DNA of 63,260 nucleotides from Mesorhizobium sp. B2-7-1. GTDB lineage: Bacteria; Pseudomonadota; Alphaproteobacteria; Rhizobiales; Rhizobiaceae. The notes under the pieces were generated by a model. That model was not told the DNA's origin. It saw nothing but the letters and a program-made list of their open reading frames with translations, and searched no databases. Where the stretch lies: contig NZ_VFUA01000028.1 in assembly GCF_006440735.1 (NCBI RefSeq), forward strand, positions 1 to 63,260, read 5' to 3'. Shown in pieces: positions 8,636 to 16,563 of this stretch; position 1 is the stretch's first letter; each line of letters begins with the position of its first letter. A program made the translations under genes and the position numbers.

Positions 8636-8661
8636 AGGCCTTGCGGCTAGCCGCAAGGCCT
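8636..8661. repeat. Perfect 26-bp palindrome
   Basis: AGGCCTTGCGGCT followed directly by its exact reverse complement AGCCGCAAGGCCT, with no spacer. It lies about 80 bp upstream of the second diguanylate cyclase start. No T-run follows, so a classical intrinsic terminator is not supported. It could form a cruciform or an RNA hairpin between the two genes. Confidence 0.75.
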
Positions 8662-8742
8662 GCGGCTCCGCAGCATAGCTGGCATTAACGTGTTCTTCGC
8701 CCGTCGATGCTTTCGTGTCCGGACCATCCGACGAAGGAAGAC

Positions 8743-9945
8743 ATGGGCAGCGCCGACTTCATCTTGATGATCAACCTCGTCGTCGCCGGGCTCTTGGCGG
8801 CGGCATTCATGGCGGTTGCCGTCTATGACAGCGGGCGCATGTCGGCGCGCTGGCTTGCGTTCAGCTACCTGCTCGGCATGGCCTATTTCGCCATCGAATT
8901 CAGCATCCCCGCTTTCGCCGACGCCCGGCTGCCGGTCGTTGCCGCCTTTGCCGTCTTCCTCGGCGCAACCATCGCCTTCAATGGCGGGCTCGCCCACAAA
9001 TATGGCTTGAGCCCGCCCTGGGCGCCGATGCTGTGCTTCCTCGTCGTCGCCTCCGTCGCCGTCTATCTGGTGCAGGACCTGCCGCGCCATTCGCTGACAC
9101 GCATGATGGCCTACCAGCTTCCTTACGCCGTCATGCAATTCACCGCGCTCGGCATCGTGCTGTCCTCCCGGCAAAGGCTCGCGCGGCTCGACCATCTGCT
9201 TGCGCTGGTGCTCGGCGCCAGCGCGGTGCAATTCGCCTCCAAGCCGCTCATCGCGGGCGCGCTGGGCGGCTGGGGCGCCAATCCGCAAGCCTATGTCGGG
9301 ACCAGCTACGCGCTGGTGTCGCAATCGCTCGGCACCGTGTTCGGGCTGGCGCTGGCGCTGCTTGCCTTGGCCGTGCTGGTGCGCGACGTGCTCAACGAGG
9401 CGACCTCGAAATCGGAAACCGACGCTTTGTCGCGGCTGTTCAATCGCGGCGGCTTCGAACGCCATGCCGACCTTGCCATGCGGGATGCCGTGCGGCGCGG
9501 CGTGCCGGTGGCGCTGGTGATCGCCGATCTCGACTATTTCAAAAGCATCAACGACAGCTACGGCCATGCCTGCGGCGACCGCGTGATCGAGACGTTCGCC
9601 GGTTTCCTGCGCGAGGCTGCCGCCGAACATCATGTCGCCGGCCGCATCGGCGGCGAGGAATTCGCCATCATCCTGCCGGGCACCAATCTTGCCGCGGCGC
9701 GGCTGTTTGCCGAAGGCGCGCGCAACGCATTCGGCGCCCTGCCGATCGATGGCCTGCCCGCAGACCATCGCTGCAGCGCAAGCTTCGGCGTGGCGGAATT
9801 GGCAGCCGATGAGGGTTTTGCCGATCTTTTGCGGCGCGCCGACGCCGCGCTCTACGATGCCAAGAATGCCGGCCGCGACTGCGTGCGCGTGTCAGGCGCG
9901 CTGCGGCGGCGCCAGGCGCCGACTGTCTTCAACGGCAAGGGCTGA
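8743..9945 (+). CDS. Membrane diguanylate cyclase (GGDEF), paralogue
   Basis: 400 residues from ATG 8743, which has GAAGGAAG just upstream; the frame is open 12 codons further but without a site. Architecture repeats the gene before it: about six or seven membrane helices (residues ~5-215), then a GGDEF domain beginning TDALSRLFNRGGFER with GRIGGEEFAIILPG. The I-site RxxD is again missing (AEHHVAGR). The tandem arrangement and shared design suggest a local duplication. The last 17 bases overlap the convergent secreted-protein gene. It should synthesise cyclic-di-GMP; the sensed cue is unknown. Confidence 0.88.
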   Translation: MGSADFILMINLVVAGLLAAAFMAVAVYDSGRMSARWLAFSYLLGMAYFAIEFSIPAFADARLPVVAAFAVFLGATIAFNGGLAHKYGLSPPWAPMLCFLVVASVAVYLVQDLPRHSLTRMMAYQLPYAVMQFTALGIVLSSRQRLARLDHLLALVLGASAVQFASKPLIAGALGGWGANPQAYVGTSYALVSQSLGTVFGLALALLALAVLVRDVLNEATSKSETDALSRLFNRGGFERHADLAMRDAVRRGVPVALVIADLDYFKSINDSYGHACGDRVIETFAGFLREAAAEHHVAGRIGGEEFAIILPGTNLAAARLFAEGARNAFGALPIDGLPADHRCSASFGVAELAADEGFADLLRRADAALYDAKNAGRDCVRVSGALRRRQAPTVFNGKG

Positions 9946-10285
9946 GATTGGGCATCTCGCCGTCGGAAAGCCCGTACATATAGGAGCGGCCCTTGACCAG
10001 CACCGGCGGCTGGTAGCAGCCCGGCGCGCCGGCTTCGTCCGCATCGTCATAGACGACATCCGGCTGGCCGGCGCTGGTGAATTCGGAAAGCTTCTTCGCA
10101 AGCTTGCCCTCGCCGACGATGATGCGCTTGTAGCCGGCGGCGCTGTCGACGACGAGATTGCCGAAGGAATCGGCATAGACGCGGTCATGATGGCGCAAGC
10201 CGGCTTCGGCCGGCGCCGCGATTGCCGCCACCAGCCCCGCCAGCGCCGCGGCGGCAACGCTTGCCCGCACTGAATTCGAACGCAT
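9929..10285 (-). CDS. Small secreted hypothetical protein
   Basis: 118 residues. The N-terminus is a Sec signal peptide (MRSNSVRASVAAAALAGLVA, cleavage probably after APAEA). The mature ~90 residues include GYKRIIVGEGKLAKKLSEF and two cysteines (PGCYQPP and the terminal SPCR) that may form a disulfide. AAGGGAGAG precedes the ATG. A perfect CtrA box sits about 60 bp upstream, so expression may be tied to the cell cycle. I do not recognise a domain. The 3' end overlaps the diguanylate cyclase gene by 17 bp. Confidence 0.7.
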   Translation of the reverse strand: MRSNSVRASVAAAALAGLVAAIAAPAEAGLRHHDRVYADSFGNLVVDSAAGYKRIIVGEGKLAKKLSEFTSAGQPDVVYDDADEAGAPGCYQPPVLVKGRSYMYGLSDGEMPNLSPCR

Positions 10286-10343
10286 GTCGCTCTCCCTTGA
10301 TAGGCACGACAGATCGCGCCTGGAATCCGGTTCGAATCGGAAA

Positions 10344-10359
10344 TTAACTCTTTCTTAAC
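10344..10359. promoter_or_regulatory. CtrA binding site
   Basis: TTAACTCTTTCTTAAC is an exact match to the CtrA consensus TTAA-N7-TTAAC. A further TTAA half-site follows six bases later (10365-10368). It lies about 60-75 bp upstream of the secreted-protein start at 10285. CtrA is the cell-cycle response regulator of alphaproteobacteria; use of this site is inferred, not shown. Confidence 0.65.
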
Positions 10360-10553
10360 CTTTGTTAAGAGGCGGGAGGCCATCGGCGCCGTTTCTTAAG
10401 AAACATGGTTAATTTTGGAAGGCCCGGCTTCCCAAGCGACGGGGGCGTTATGGAGCCGGGCTCACTCCGGGTCATCTTGATCTTGCGGCGCCGCGTGGCT
10501 ACAGCGGTCCACCGTTTCACGGAAACGGCAACCGGCTATCTCTTTGTTTCGAT

Positions 10554-10620
10554 GCAATTCCGGACGGAAGGCCACGGCGAAAGCGCCGAACCCAACCGTT
10601 CACTGTTTTCCCGGAATTGC
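10554..10620. repeat. Palindromic intergenic element, family C copy 1
   Basis: Starts GCAATTCCGGACGGAAGGCC and ends CCCGGAATTGC, so the ends are inverted repeats. Near-copies lie at 27185-27215 (shortened) and 33477-33544. The rest of the 10286-10650 gap holds the CtrA box and a small hairpin, CCGTTTCACGGAAACGG, near 10512. Confidence 0.7.
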
Positions 10621-10650
10621 TGTAGGGTGCCGCGCACGAAAGGGCAGCGC

Positions 10651-11148
10651 ATGAGCTTTGGCCACATGGTTCGGGTGTCGATCACCATCCCGCTGCTTCT
10701 CGCGGCCGCGGCCTGTGTGCCGCAGGACGGCGCGCCGAAGGTGGCGAATGCCGCTCCGCCCGCCTCGCCCGCGCCGATCCAGCAGCCCGCCGCGCCGGGG
10801 GCAGCGGCGATGCCAGCGACGCCCCCGGTGCCCGCGCCGGCACCGGTCCCGACGGCGGCCAAGACGCCCGCGCCGCCGACCAAGATCGTCACCGACCTTA
10901 CCACGCCGCGGTCCGGCATCGGCACCGCCACCTACAGATGCGGCAATGGCGGCATGATCACCATCCAGAATCTGGGCAGCGCCTTGCGCGTCATGCGGCC
11001 CGATGGCTCGACCGAGGAGTTCGCCGCCTCGCCCGCCAACCAGAGCAGCCGCTACCAGGAAGCGGCGACGCATGACGCAATCGTGATCGACGGACGCGAG
11101 GCGCTGGTGATGAAGAGGGGGTCGACCCCGCAGACTTGTAAAAGATAG
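10651..11148 (+). CDS. Lipoprotein with proline/alanine-rich linker and MliC-like domain
   Basis: 165 residues. The signal peptide ends in a lipobox, LLLAAAAC (Cys at about residue 19), so it is a lipoprotein. A low-complexity Pro/Ala linker spans residues ~30-80. The C-terminal ~75 residues resemble the MliC lysozyme-inhibitor fold: YRCGNGGMITIQNLGSALRV, SRYQEAATHDAIVIDGREAL and a final C near TPQTCKR that can pair with the first. MliC proteins protect peptidoglycan from c-type lysozyme. The domain call is moderate; inhibitor activity is inference. A ~117-bp palindromic element begins 13 nt after the stop. Confidence 0.75.
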   Translation: MSFGHMVRVSITIPLLLAAAACVPQDGAPKVANAAPPASPAPIQQPAAPGAAAMPATPPVPAPAPVPTAAKTPAPPTKIVTDLTTPRSGIGTATYRCGNGGMITIQNLGSALRVMRPDGSTEEFAASPANQSSRYQEAATHDAIVIDGREALVMKRGSTPQTCKR

Positions 11149-11291
11149 CGGGTGTGCTGCCATTCAGGTGAGGCCGGCCTGCAATGCCGGCTTCCTGCGC
11201 TTCCGGTGCTCACGTACTTCAAGTACGCTCCGCTCCGGTTCTCGGAAGCCGCCATTTTCGACTCGGCCTGACCTGAATCTCAACACACCCG
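11149..11291. repeat. Family A 3'-end palindromic element, copy 1, nested in a local stem
   Basis: The core at 11162-11278 starts ATTCAGGTGAGGCCG and ends CGGCCTGACCTGAAT. An internal stem is AATGCCGGCTTCC with GGAAGCCGCCATT, and the centre is GTACTTCAAGTAC. Outside the core, CGGGTGTG (11149-11156, first bases after the stop codon) pairs with CACACCCG (11284-11291). The whole could form one long hairpin at the 3' end of the lipoprotein mRNA. A second small hairpin, CCCGGCGCTTGCCGGG, follows at 11288-11303. Confidence 0.85.
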
Positions 11292-11424
11292 GCGCTTGCC
11301 GGGTAGATGTATATACCGCACTGCAGCAAACGCTGCGCCGGCTTCAAAACAGTCGCTAATCGATTGAAGCGCGCGACCGCCAATTTGTCAGACTAAATGA
11401 TGTTTCCAAAACGATTTTCCGGCT

Positions 11425-11453
11425 TTGACGCGGTGCAAAAAGAGCATTAGAAA
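11425..11453 (+). promoter_or_regulatory. Candidate promoter of the sdh operon
   Basis: TTGACG (11425-11430), a 17-base spacer and TAGAAA (11448-11453), about 75 bp upstream of sdhC. It is the best -35/-10 pair in the 240-bp stretch between the family A element and sdhC, which otherwise shows no feature. Confidence 0.45.
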
Positions 11454-11532
11454 CCGGCTGTCCGGAGCCATATATGAGGGCGGCAAACGCCGCATTCCCA
11501 TCGCGGCTCCAGGATGCCGATCTGGGGGAGCC

Positions 11533-11955
11533 ATGAGCAAATCACCAGCCACCCGCGCAGTTGCCGGACGTGAACGGCCGCTCTCGCCGCATCTGACGGT
11601 CTACCGGCCGCCGATCACGATGACGATGTCGATCATCCATCGCATCACCGGCGGCGCGCTCTATTTCGGAACGCTGCTGGTGGCGGCTTGGCTGATCGCC
11701 GCGTCGAGCTCGCAGGCCGCCTTCGACTGGGTCGACTGGGCCTTCGGCTCCTGGCTCGGCCGGCTGGTCCTCTTCGGCTACACCTGGGCGCTGATGCATC
11801 ACATGCTGGGCGGGCTGCGCCACCTCGTCTGGGACACCGGCGCCGGGCTCGAGAAGCACACCGCCTCGAAGATCGCCTGGGCGACGCTCGCCGGTTCGAT
11901 CGTGCTGACGCTGTTGATCTGGATCGCCGGCTACATGGCGCGGGGAGCTTTCTGA
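11533..11955 (+). CDS. sdhC: Succinate dehydrogenase cytochrome b556 subunit
   Basis: 140 residues with three membrane helices. SdhC anchors the SdhAB dimer, binds heme b and forms part of the ubiquinone site. The family start [20 protein letters not shown] and the heme-ligand region [13 protein letters not shown] are clear. ATG 11533 follows GGGGGAG; the frame extends upstream but without support. It overlaps sdhD by one base (TGATG). First gene of the sdh operon. Confidence 0.96.
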   Translation: MSKSPATRAVAGRERPLSPHLTVYRPPITMTMSIIHRITGGALYFGTLLVAAWLIAASSSQAAFDWVDWAFGSWLGRLVLFGYTWALMHHMLGGLRHLVWDTGAGLEKHTASKIAWATLAGSIVLTLLIWIAGYMARGAF

Positions 11956-12350
11956 TGAGCGCGAACAACACCGATATGCGCACGCCGCTCGGCAAGGTGC
12001 GCGGCCTGGGCTCGGCGCGCGAAGGCACGCAGCATTTCTGGCGCCAGCGGCTGACGGCGATCGCCAACATCCCGCTGCTTTTGTTCTTCGTCGGCTTCCT
12101 GATCGCGGTCAACGGCCACGGCTACATGGAAGTGCGGGCGGCGCTCGCCAATCCCTTCGTGGCGCTCGTGCTGGCGCTGGTGCTGATCTCCGGGCTCTAT
12201 CACATGCGGCTCGGCATGCAGGTCATCATCGAGGACTATGTGCATGGCGAAGGCATGAAGCTGGCGCTGATCGCCCTCAACACCTTCTTTGCAGTCGCAG
12301 TCGGCGTCGCTTCGCTGTTTGCCCTGCTCAAACTCGCATTCGGAGGCTGA
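11955..12350 (+). CDS. sdhD: Succinate dehydrogenase hydrophobic membrane anchor
   Basis: 131 residues with three membrane helices. It pairs with SdhC to hold heme and ubiquinone. The heme-side motif [20 protein letters not shown] is typical of alphaproteobacterial SdhD. The N-terminus [20 protein letters not shown] is also typical. The start overlaps the sdhC stop, so translation is likely coupled. sdhA begins four bases after its stop. Confidence 0.95.
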   Translation: MSANNTDMRTPLGKVRGLGSAREGTQHFWRQRLTAIANIPLLLFFVGFLIAVNGHGYMEVRAALANPFVALVLALVLISGLYHMRLGMQVIIEDYVHGEGMKLALIALNTFFAVAVGVASLFALLKLAFGG

Positions 12351-12354
12351 CGTC

Positions 12355-14190
12355 TTGGCCAACGCAAACACAGCCAGCACGGCTTCCGCCTACACTTTTG
12401 TCGATCACAAATTCGATGTGGTGATCGTCGGCGCCGGCGGCGCCGGCCTGCGCGCCACGCTCGGCATGGCCGAGCAGGGCTTGCGCACCGCCTGCATCAC
12501 CAAGGTGTTCCCGACGCGCTCGCACACCGTCGCGGCGCAGGGCGGCATCGCTGCCTCGCTGTCGAACATGGGCCCCGATTCCTGGCAATGGCACATGTAC
12601 GACACCGTCAAGGGTTCGGACTGGCTGGGCGACGTCGACGCCATGGAGTACATGGTGCGCGAGGCGCCGGCCGCGGTCTACGAGCTCGAGCATTACGGCG
12701 TGCCGTTCTCGCGCACCGAGGAAGGCAAGATCTACCAGCGGCCGTTCGGCGGGCACATGATGAATTATGGCGACGGACCGCCGGTGCAGCGCACCTGTGC
12801 CGCCGCCGACCGCACCGGCCACGCCATCCTGCACACGCTCTACGGCCAGTCGCTGAAGAACAACGCGCAGTTCTTCATCGAGTATTTCGCGCTCGACCTG
12901 ATCATGGAGCCGGACGGCACCTGCACCGGCGTCGTCGCCTGGAACCTCGACGACGGCACCATCCACCGCTTCTCGGCCAAGATGGTGGTGCTGGCGACCG
13001 GTGGCTATGGCCGCGCCTATTTCTCCGCCACCTCGGCGCATACCTGCACCGGCGACGGCGGCGGCATGGCGGCCAGGGCCGGGCTGCCGCTGCAGGACAT
13101 GGAGTTCGTGCAGTTCCATCCGACCGGCATCTATGGCGCCGGCTGCCTGATCACCGAAGGCGCGCGCGGCGAGGGCGGCTATCTCGTCAACTCCGAGGGC
13201 GAGCGCTTCATGGAGCGCTACGCGCCGTCGGCCAAGGACCTTGCCTCGCGCGACGTTGTCTCGCGCTGCATGACGTTGGAGATTCGCGAGGGCCGCGGCG
13301 TCGGCAAGAAGAAGGACCATATCTTCCTGCATCTCGACCACCTCGATCCGGCGGTGCTGCACGAGCGGCTGCCGGGTATTTCGGAATCGGCCAAGATCTT
13401 CGCCGGCGTCGACCTCACCAAGGAGCCGATTCCGGTGCTGCCGACGGTCCACTACAATATGGGCGGCGTGCCGACCAATTACTGGGGCGAGGTACTCAAC
13501 CCGACGCCAGAGAACCCCGACCGCGTGTCGCCCGGCCTCATGGCTGTCGGCGAGGCCGGCTGCGCTTCGGTGCATGGCGCCAACCGGCTGGGCTCGAATT
13601 CGCTGATTGATCTGGTCGTCTTCGGCCGTGCCGCGGCGATCAGGGCCGGCGAGGTGATCGACCGCAATTCGCCGATCCCTTCGCCAAACGCAGCTTCGGT
13701 CGAGAAGATCATGGACCGCTTCGACAGGCTGCGTCATGCCAACGGCTCGACGCCGACGGCAAGCCTGCGTGAAAAGATGCAGCGGGCGATGCAGGAAGAC
13801 GCCGCGGTGTTCCGCACGCAGGAATCGCTCGAGAACGGCTGCAAGCGCATCTCGGAACTCTGGGGCGAGCTCAAGGACATCAAGGTCACCGACCGCTCGA
13901 TGATCTGGAATTCCGACCTCGTCGAGACGCTGGAGCTGGAAAACCTGATGGCCAACGCCATCACCACGGTCTACGGCGCCGAGGCGCGCAAGGAGAGCCG
14001 GGGCGCGCACGCGCGGGAAGATTTCTCGGCCCGCGACGATGCCAATTGGCGCAAGCATACGCTTGCCCATCTGAGCGAGGACGGCAAGGTGACGCTGACC
14101 TACCGGCCGGTGCACACCGAGCCGCTGCTGGCGGAAAAGGACGGCGGCATCAGCCTGGCCAAGATCGCGCCGAAGGCGCGGGTGTACTGA
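12355..14190 (+). CDS. sdhA: Succinate dehydrogenase flavoprotein subunit
   Basis: 611 residues. SdhA oxidises succinate to fumarate with covalent FAD. The Rossmann motif [12 protein letters not shown] and the FAD-linking region [11 protein letters not shown] are intact, as are the active-site stretches [20 protein letters not shown] and [21 protein letters not shown] used the TTG at 12355 (four bases after sdhD, GGAGG upstream); a longer frame overlaps sdhD and lacks support. It is followed after two bases by a DUF3052 gene and not directly by sdhB. Confidence 0.97.
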   Translation: MANANTASTASAYTFVDHKFDVVIVGAGGAGLRATLGMAEQGLRTACITKVFPTRSHTVAAQGGIAASLSNMGPDSWQWHMYDTVKGSDWLGDVDAMEYMVREAPAAVYELEHYGVPFSRTEEGKIYQRPFGGHMMNYGDGPPVQRTCAAADRTGHAILHTLYGQSLKNNAQFFIEYFALDLIMEPDGTCTGVVAWNLDDGTIHRFSAKMVVLATGGYGRAYFSATSAHTCTGDGGGMAARAGLPLQDMEFVQFHPTGIYGAGCLITEGARGEGGYLVNSEGERFMERYAPSAKDLASRDVVSRCMTLEIREGRGVGKKKDHIFLHLDHLDPAVLHERLPGISESAKIFAGVDLTKEPIPVLPTVHYNMGGVPTNYWGEVLNPTPENPDRVSPGLMAVGEAGCASVHGANRLGSNSLIDLVVFGRAAAIRAGEVIDRNSPIPSPNAASVEKIMDRFDRLRHANGSTPTASLREKMQRAMQEDAAVFRTQESLENGCKRISELWGELKDIKVTDRSMIWNSDLVETLELENLMANAITTVYGAEARKESRGAHAREDFSARDDANWRKHTLAHLSEDGKVTLTYRPVHTEPLLAEKDGGISLAKIAPKARVY

Positions 14191-14192
14191 TC

Positions 14193-14627
14193 ATGGCGCC
14201 GGCGGCCATGGGATATTCCGGCACGCCCCTCCCGGCCAAGCTTGGCCTGAAGGACGGCATGGTCGCCGCCTTCATCGCGCTGCCGCCGGAGCTCGACGCG
14301 CTGACCGAGGCGGTGTCCTTTGCCGGCGTCGACCGGCTCGCCGAGTGGTCGGCGATCTCGGGCAGCCGCAAATACGACGCCGTGCACGCCTTCACCCGGC
14401 AGCGCGCCGAGATCGAGGACGGCCTGGCCCACATCGAGGCCGCGATCAAGCGCGACGGCATGGTCTGGGTCTCCTGGCCGAAGAAGGCATCGAGAGTGCC
14501 GACCGACGTCACCGAGGACGTCATCCGGTCGGAGGCGCTGAAGCGCGACCTGGTCGACGTGAAGGTTGCCGCCGTGAACGAAATCTGGTCCGGGCTGAAG
14601 CTCGTCATCCGAAAGGACCGCAGGTAA
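14193..14627 (+). CDS. DUF3052 family protein within the sdh operon
   Basis: 144 residues, with the family start [20 protein letters not shown] (an internal ATG at 14208 is an alternative start). The rest includes [20 protein letters not shown] and [23 protein letters not shown]3052 proteins are small soluble proteins of unknown role. The gene starts two bases after sdhA and overlaps the sdhB start by one base, so it is co-translated with the complex. A link to SDH assembly or activity is suggested only by position. Confidence 0.85.
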   Translation: MAPAAMGYSGTPLPAKLGLKDGMVAAFIALPPELDALTEAVSFAGVDRLAEWSAISGSRKYDAVHAFTRQRAEIEDGLAHIEAAIKRDGMVWVSWPKKASRVPTDVTEDVIRSEALKRDLVDVKVAAVNEIWSGLKLVIRKDRR

Positions 14628-15406
14628 TGGTCGAACTCACGCTTCCCAAGAATTCGAAGGTCCAGCAGGGCAAGACCTGGCCGAAGCCGGAAGGCGCGAC
14701 CAATTTGCGCGAGTACCGCATCTACCGCTGGTCGCCGGACGATGACCAGAACCCGCGCATGGACACCTATTTCGTCGACATGGACGATTGCGGGCCGATG
14801 GTCCTGGACGCGCTGTTGTGGATCAAGAACAAGATCGACCCGACGCTGACGCTGCGCCGCTCCTGCCGCGAAGGCATCTGCGGCTCCTGCGCCATGAACA
14901 TCGACGGCTCGAACACGCTGGCCTGCACCAAGGGCGCCGAGGACATCTCGGGTGCTGTAAAGGTCTATCCGCTGCCGCATATGCAGGTGATCAAGGACCT
15001 GGTGCCGGATCTCACCAATTTTTATGCCCAGCATGCTTCGATCCAGCCGTGGCTGCAGACTGTATCGCCGACGCCGGCCAAGGAATGGCTGCAGAGCCAC
15101 GAGGACCGCGCGAAGCTCGACGGGCTCTACGAATGCATCCTGTGCGCCTGCTGCTCGACGTCCTGCCCGAGCTACTGGTGGAACGGCGACCGCTATCTCG
15201 GCCCGGCCACGCTGCTGCAGGCCTATCGCTGGCTGATCGACAGCCGCGACGAGGCGACGGGCGAGCGGCTCGACAATCTCGAAGACCCGTTCCGGCTCTA
15301 TCGCTGCCACACCATCATGAACTGCGCGCAGACCTGCCCGAAGGGGCTGAACCCGGCAAAGGCGATCGCCGAGATCAAGAAGATGATGGTGGAGAGAAGG
15401 GTATAG
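14627..15406 (+). CDS. sdhB: Succinate dehydrogenase iron-sulfur subunit
   Basis: 259 residues. SdhB passes electrons from FAD to ubiquinone through three clusters. The 2Fe-2S ligands are in [16 protein letters not shown], and the 4Fe-4S and 3Fe-4S ligands lie in [16 protein letters not shown] and [17 protein letters not shown]. The start ATG overlaps the DUF3052 stop. Last gene of the operon; a CCCGCAA/TTGCGGG hairpin follows directly. Confidence 0.97.
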   Translation: MVELTLPKNSKVQQGKTWPKPEGATNLREYRIYRWSPDDDQNPRMDTYFVDMDDCGPMVLDALLWIKNKIDPTLTLRRSCREGICGSCAMNIDGSNTLACTKGAEDISGAVKVYPLPHMQVIKDLVPDLTNFYAQHASIQPWLQTVSPTPAKEWLQSHEDRAKLDGLYECILCACCSTSCPSYWWNGDRYLGPATLLQAYRWLIDSRDEATGERLDNLEDPFRLYRCHTIMNCAQTCPKGLNPAKAIAEIKKMMVERRV

Positions 15407-15407
15407 C

Positions 15408-15430
15408 CCCGCAATGACCCTGCTTGCGGG
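15408..15430 (+). terminator. Hairpin after sdhB
   Basis: CCCGCAA (15408-15414) and TTGCGGG (15424-15430) form a 7-bp stem two bases after the sdhB stop. No T-run follows, so it may stabilise the 3' end or act with Rho. Confidence 0.5.
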
Positions 15431-15745
15431 AAGCGGTGGCCGCGATCCAGCTCCGGCTGGACTTGGCCCGCGTATTCGAGCTTTCTTTTCACAGGTTAGT
15501 CACAGCCTAGACACAGGCCTGTTGATACTGATTCACAGTAACAATGGGGATTCTCTGTATAACGCAAATTTGCTATGATTCGCGTCGCCAGTTCCCGTTA
15601 GAGATTTGGCTGTCTTGGTGTGCGACACGGTGACAATCTGCCAGCCGTAGCCTCGTTCCGGGCAAGCGATGTGCGCATTGTGGGGTTCCCGGCAGGCCCC
15701 ACCATACCGAGGAAATGATTGGCACCCCCTGCCCGGGGGTGTCCG
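15431..15745. other. AT-richer accessory intergenic stretch
   Basis: About 315 bp with base use unlike the flanks. On the minus strand a frame from roughly 15710 down to 15530 stays open for ~55 codons without an ATG, including ERGYGWQIVTVSHTKTAK and ANHSKFALYRESPLLL; it may be a remnant. On the plus strand a TATGAT box (15574-15579) could be a -10. GTGGGG and CCCCAC (about 15679 and 15698) pair, and a CACCCCC/GGGGGTG hairpin follows near 15723-15741. No gene is called. Confidence 0.35.
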
Positions 15746-16156
15746 TCATTTAAGGCCTGCGATATGCTGACATCGGGTCTTAATGCGACCGGCTTTTAAC
15801 TCTGTGGTCCGGTGAAATGTCTGGACCCATATTTCTCCGCCAGAGTCGGCTGCCTTTATACCTATTTGATACATGAGAGCTTGCTCGGTAGCGTAACCGA
15901 ATATAGTCGCGCAATTTGGTCGATCAGGGACCGAATAATAGCTGCCATTTTTGATCAACTGAGGCATGCTTTGGAATTCTTCCCTAGTTATCTCCGTGTG
16001 CTTTTCGGCGATCTTATAGAATTCCCGGCACCCCAAATACACTAACCCTGGGTTTGCTTTCAAATAGGTAGCCACCCTCCTAGGGAGCTCGCCCATGAAC
16101 AAATGGGGGCGCTGTTTGAGTGCTAACTGCATAAGATCGCTAAGTTCGACCGGCAT
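15746..16156 (-). CDS. Hypothetical accessory protein
   Basis: 136 residues, soluble, in AT-richer DNA than its surroundings, which suggests acquisition. Features are LGCREFYKIAEKHTEITREE, FQSMPQLIKNGSYYSVPDRP and GGEIWVQTFHRTTEL. The order His-x-x-Ile/Thr, a Pro-Leu-Ile turn and a terminal WVQTFHRT strand is loosely like phage-linked BECR-fold RNase domains, but I cannot confirm this. No partner antitoxin is obvious. It lies between the sdh operon and a tRNA-like gene. Confidence 0.5.
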   Translation of the reverse strand: MPVELSDLMQLALKQRPHLFMGELPRRVATYLKANPGLVYLGCREFYKIAEKHTEITREEFQSMPQLIKNGSYYSVPDRPNCATIFGYATEQALMYQIGIKAADSGGEIWVQTFHRTTELKAGRIKTRCQHIAGLK

Positions 16157-16299
16157 GCCGATTAGCTAAGCGAACTCGCCGTCAAATATCAATGCTTGCT
16201 TACCAGCGGCGGCGGGTTACATTCCAAGACACAGGGAAAGATACACCGGTTCGATGCGATCTTGACGCCGCAAAGACCTGATCCTACATGACCTGCTGC

Positions 16300-16390
16300 G
16301 ACCCCGGCGGTCTGCTTGATCGCCCATAGTTTAACGGTAGAATAACGGACTTTCACTCCGCAGGTTCTGGTTCGAATCCAGGTGGGGTCG
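16300..16390 (+). tRNA. tRNA-Glu(UUC)-like gene with a 20-nt insertion
   Basis: The 3' part folds as a tRNA: D-arm GTTTAACGGTAGAAT, anticodon arm ACGGA CTTTCAC TCCGC (anticodon TTC, glutamate), T-arm TCTGG TTCGAAT CCAGG, and 3' acceptor strand TGGGGTC. The matching 5' strand GACCCC lies at 16300-16305, but 20 bases (16306-16325) separate it from the seventh base A16326. The inserted bases form their own hairpin (GGCGGTC, loop TGCTT, GATCGCC). The lowest anticodon-stem pair is an A-C mismatch. It may be a decayed tRNA or a tRNA with an extra helix. Confidence 0.55.
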
Positions 16391-16563
16391 CTAATCTCTC
16401 CCCGCAAAGCCCGGAGCGGCGGCAAGGGTCACCGCTCATGATGAGTTTTGGCCACAATGCCAGATATCTTCCCGGCGAGGCGAGACGTTGGCCCATCACC
16501 CTGGCTCAATGCTGCGGCAGGACAGGGGTGCTGTCCCTCCAGCCTAAAAAGGATATACATCCC
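16391..16563. other. Leader region before yceH
   Basis: About 170 bp between the tRNA-like gene and YceH. A frame in line with yceH begins at 16438 but lacks a ribosome binding site and family similarity. Nothing else is seen. Confidence 0.35.

Noticed and set aside
12328..14115. 595-codon minus-strand frame over sdhA
   Set aside because: Antisense shadow of a certain gene.
15580..15745. 6S RNA, SRP RNA or tmRNA gene
   Set aside because: Hairpins are present, but none of the conserved loops of these RNAs was found.
16189..16425. 78-codon minus-strand frame
   Set aside because: It reads the complement of the tRNA-like gene (DPTWIRTRTCGVK), a common false gene.
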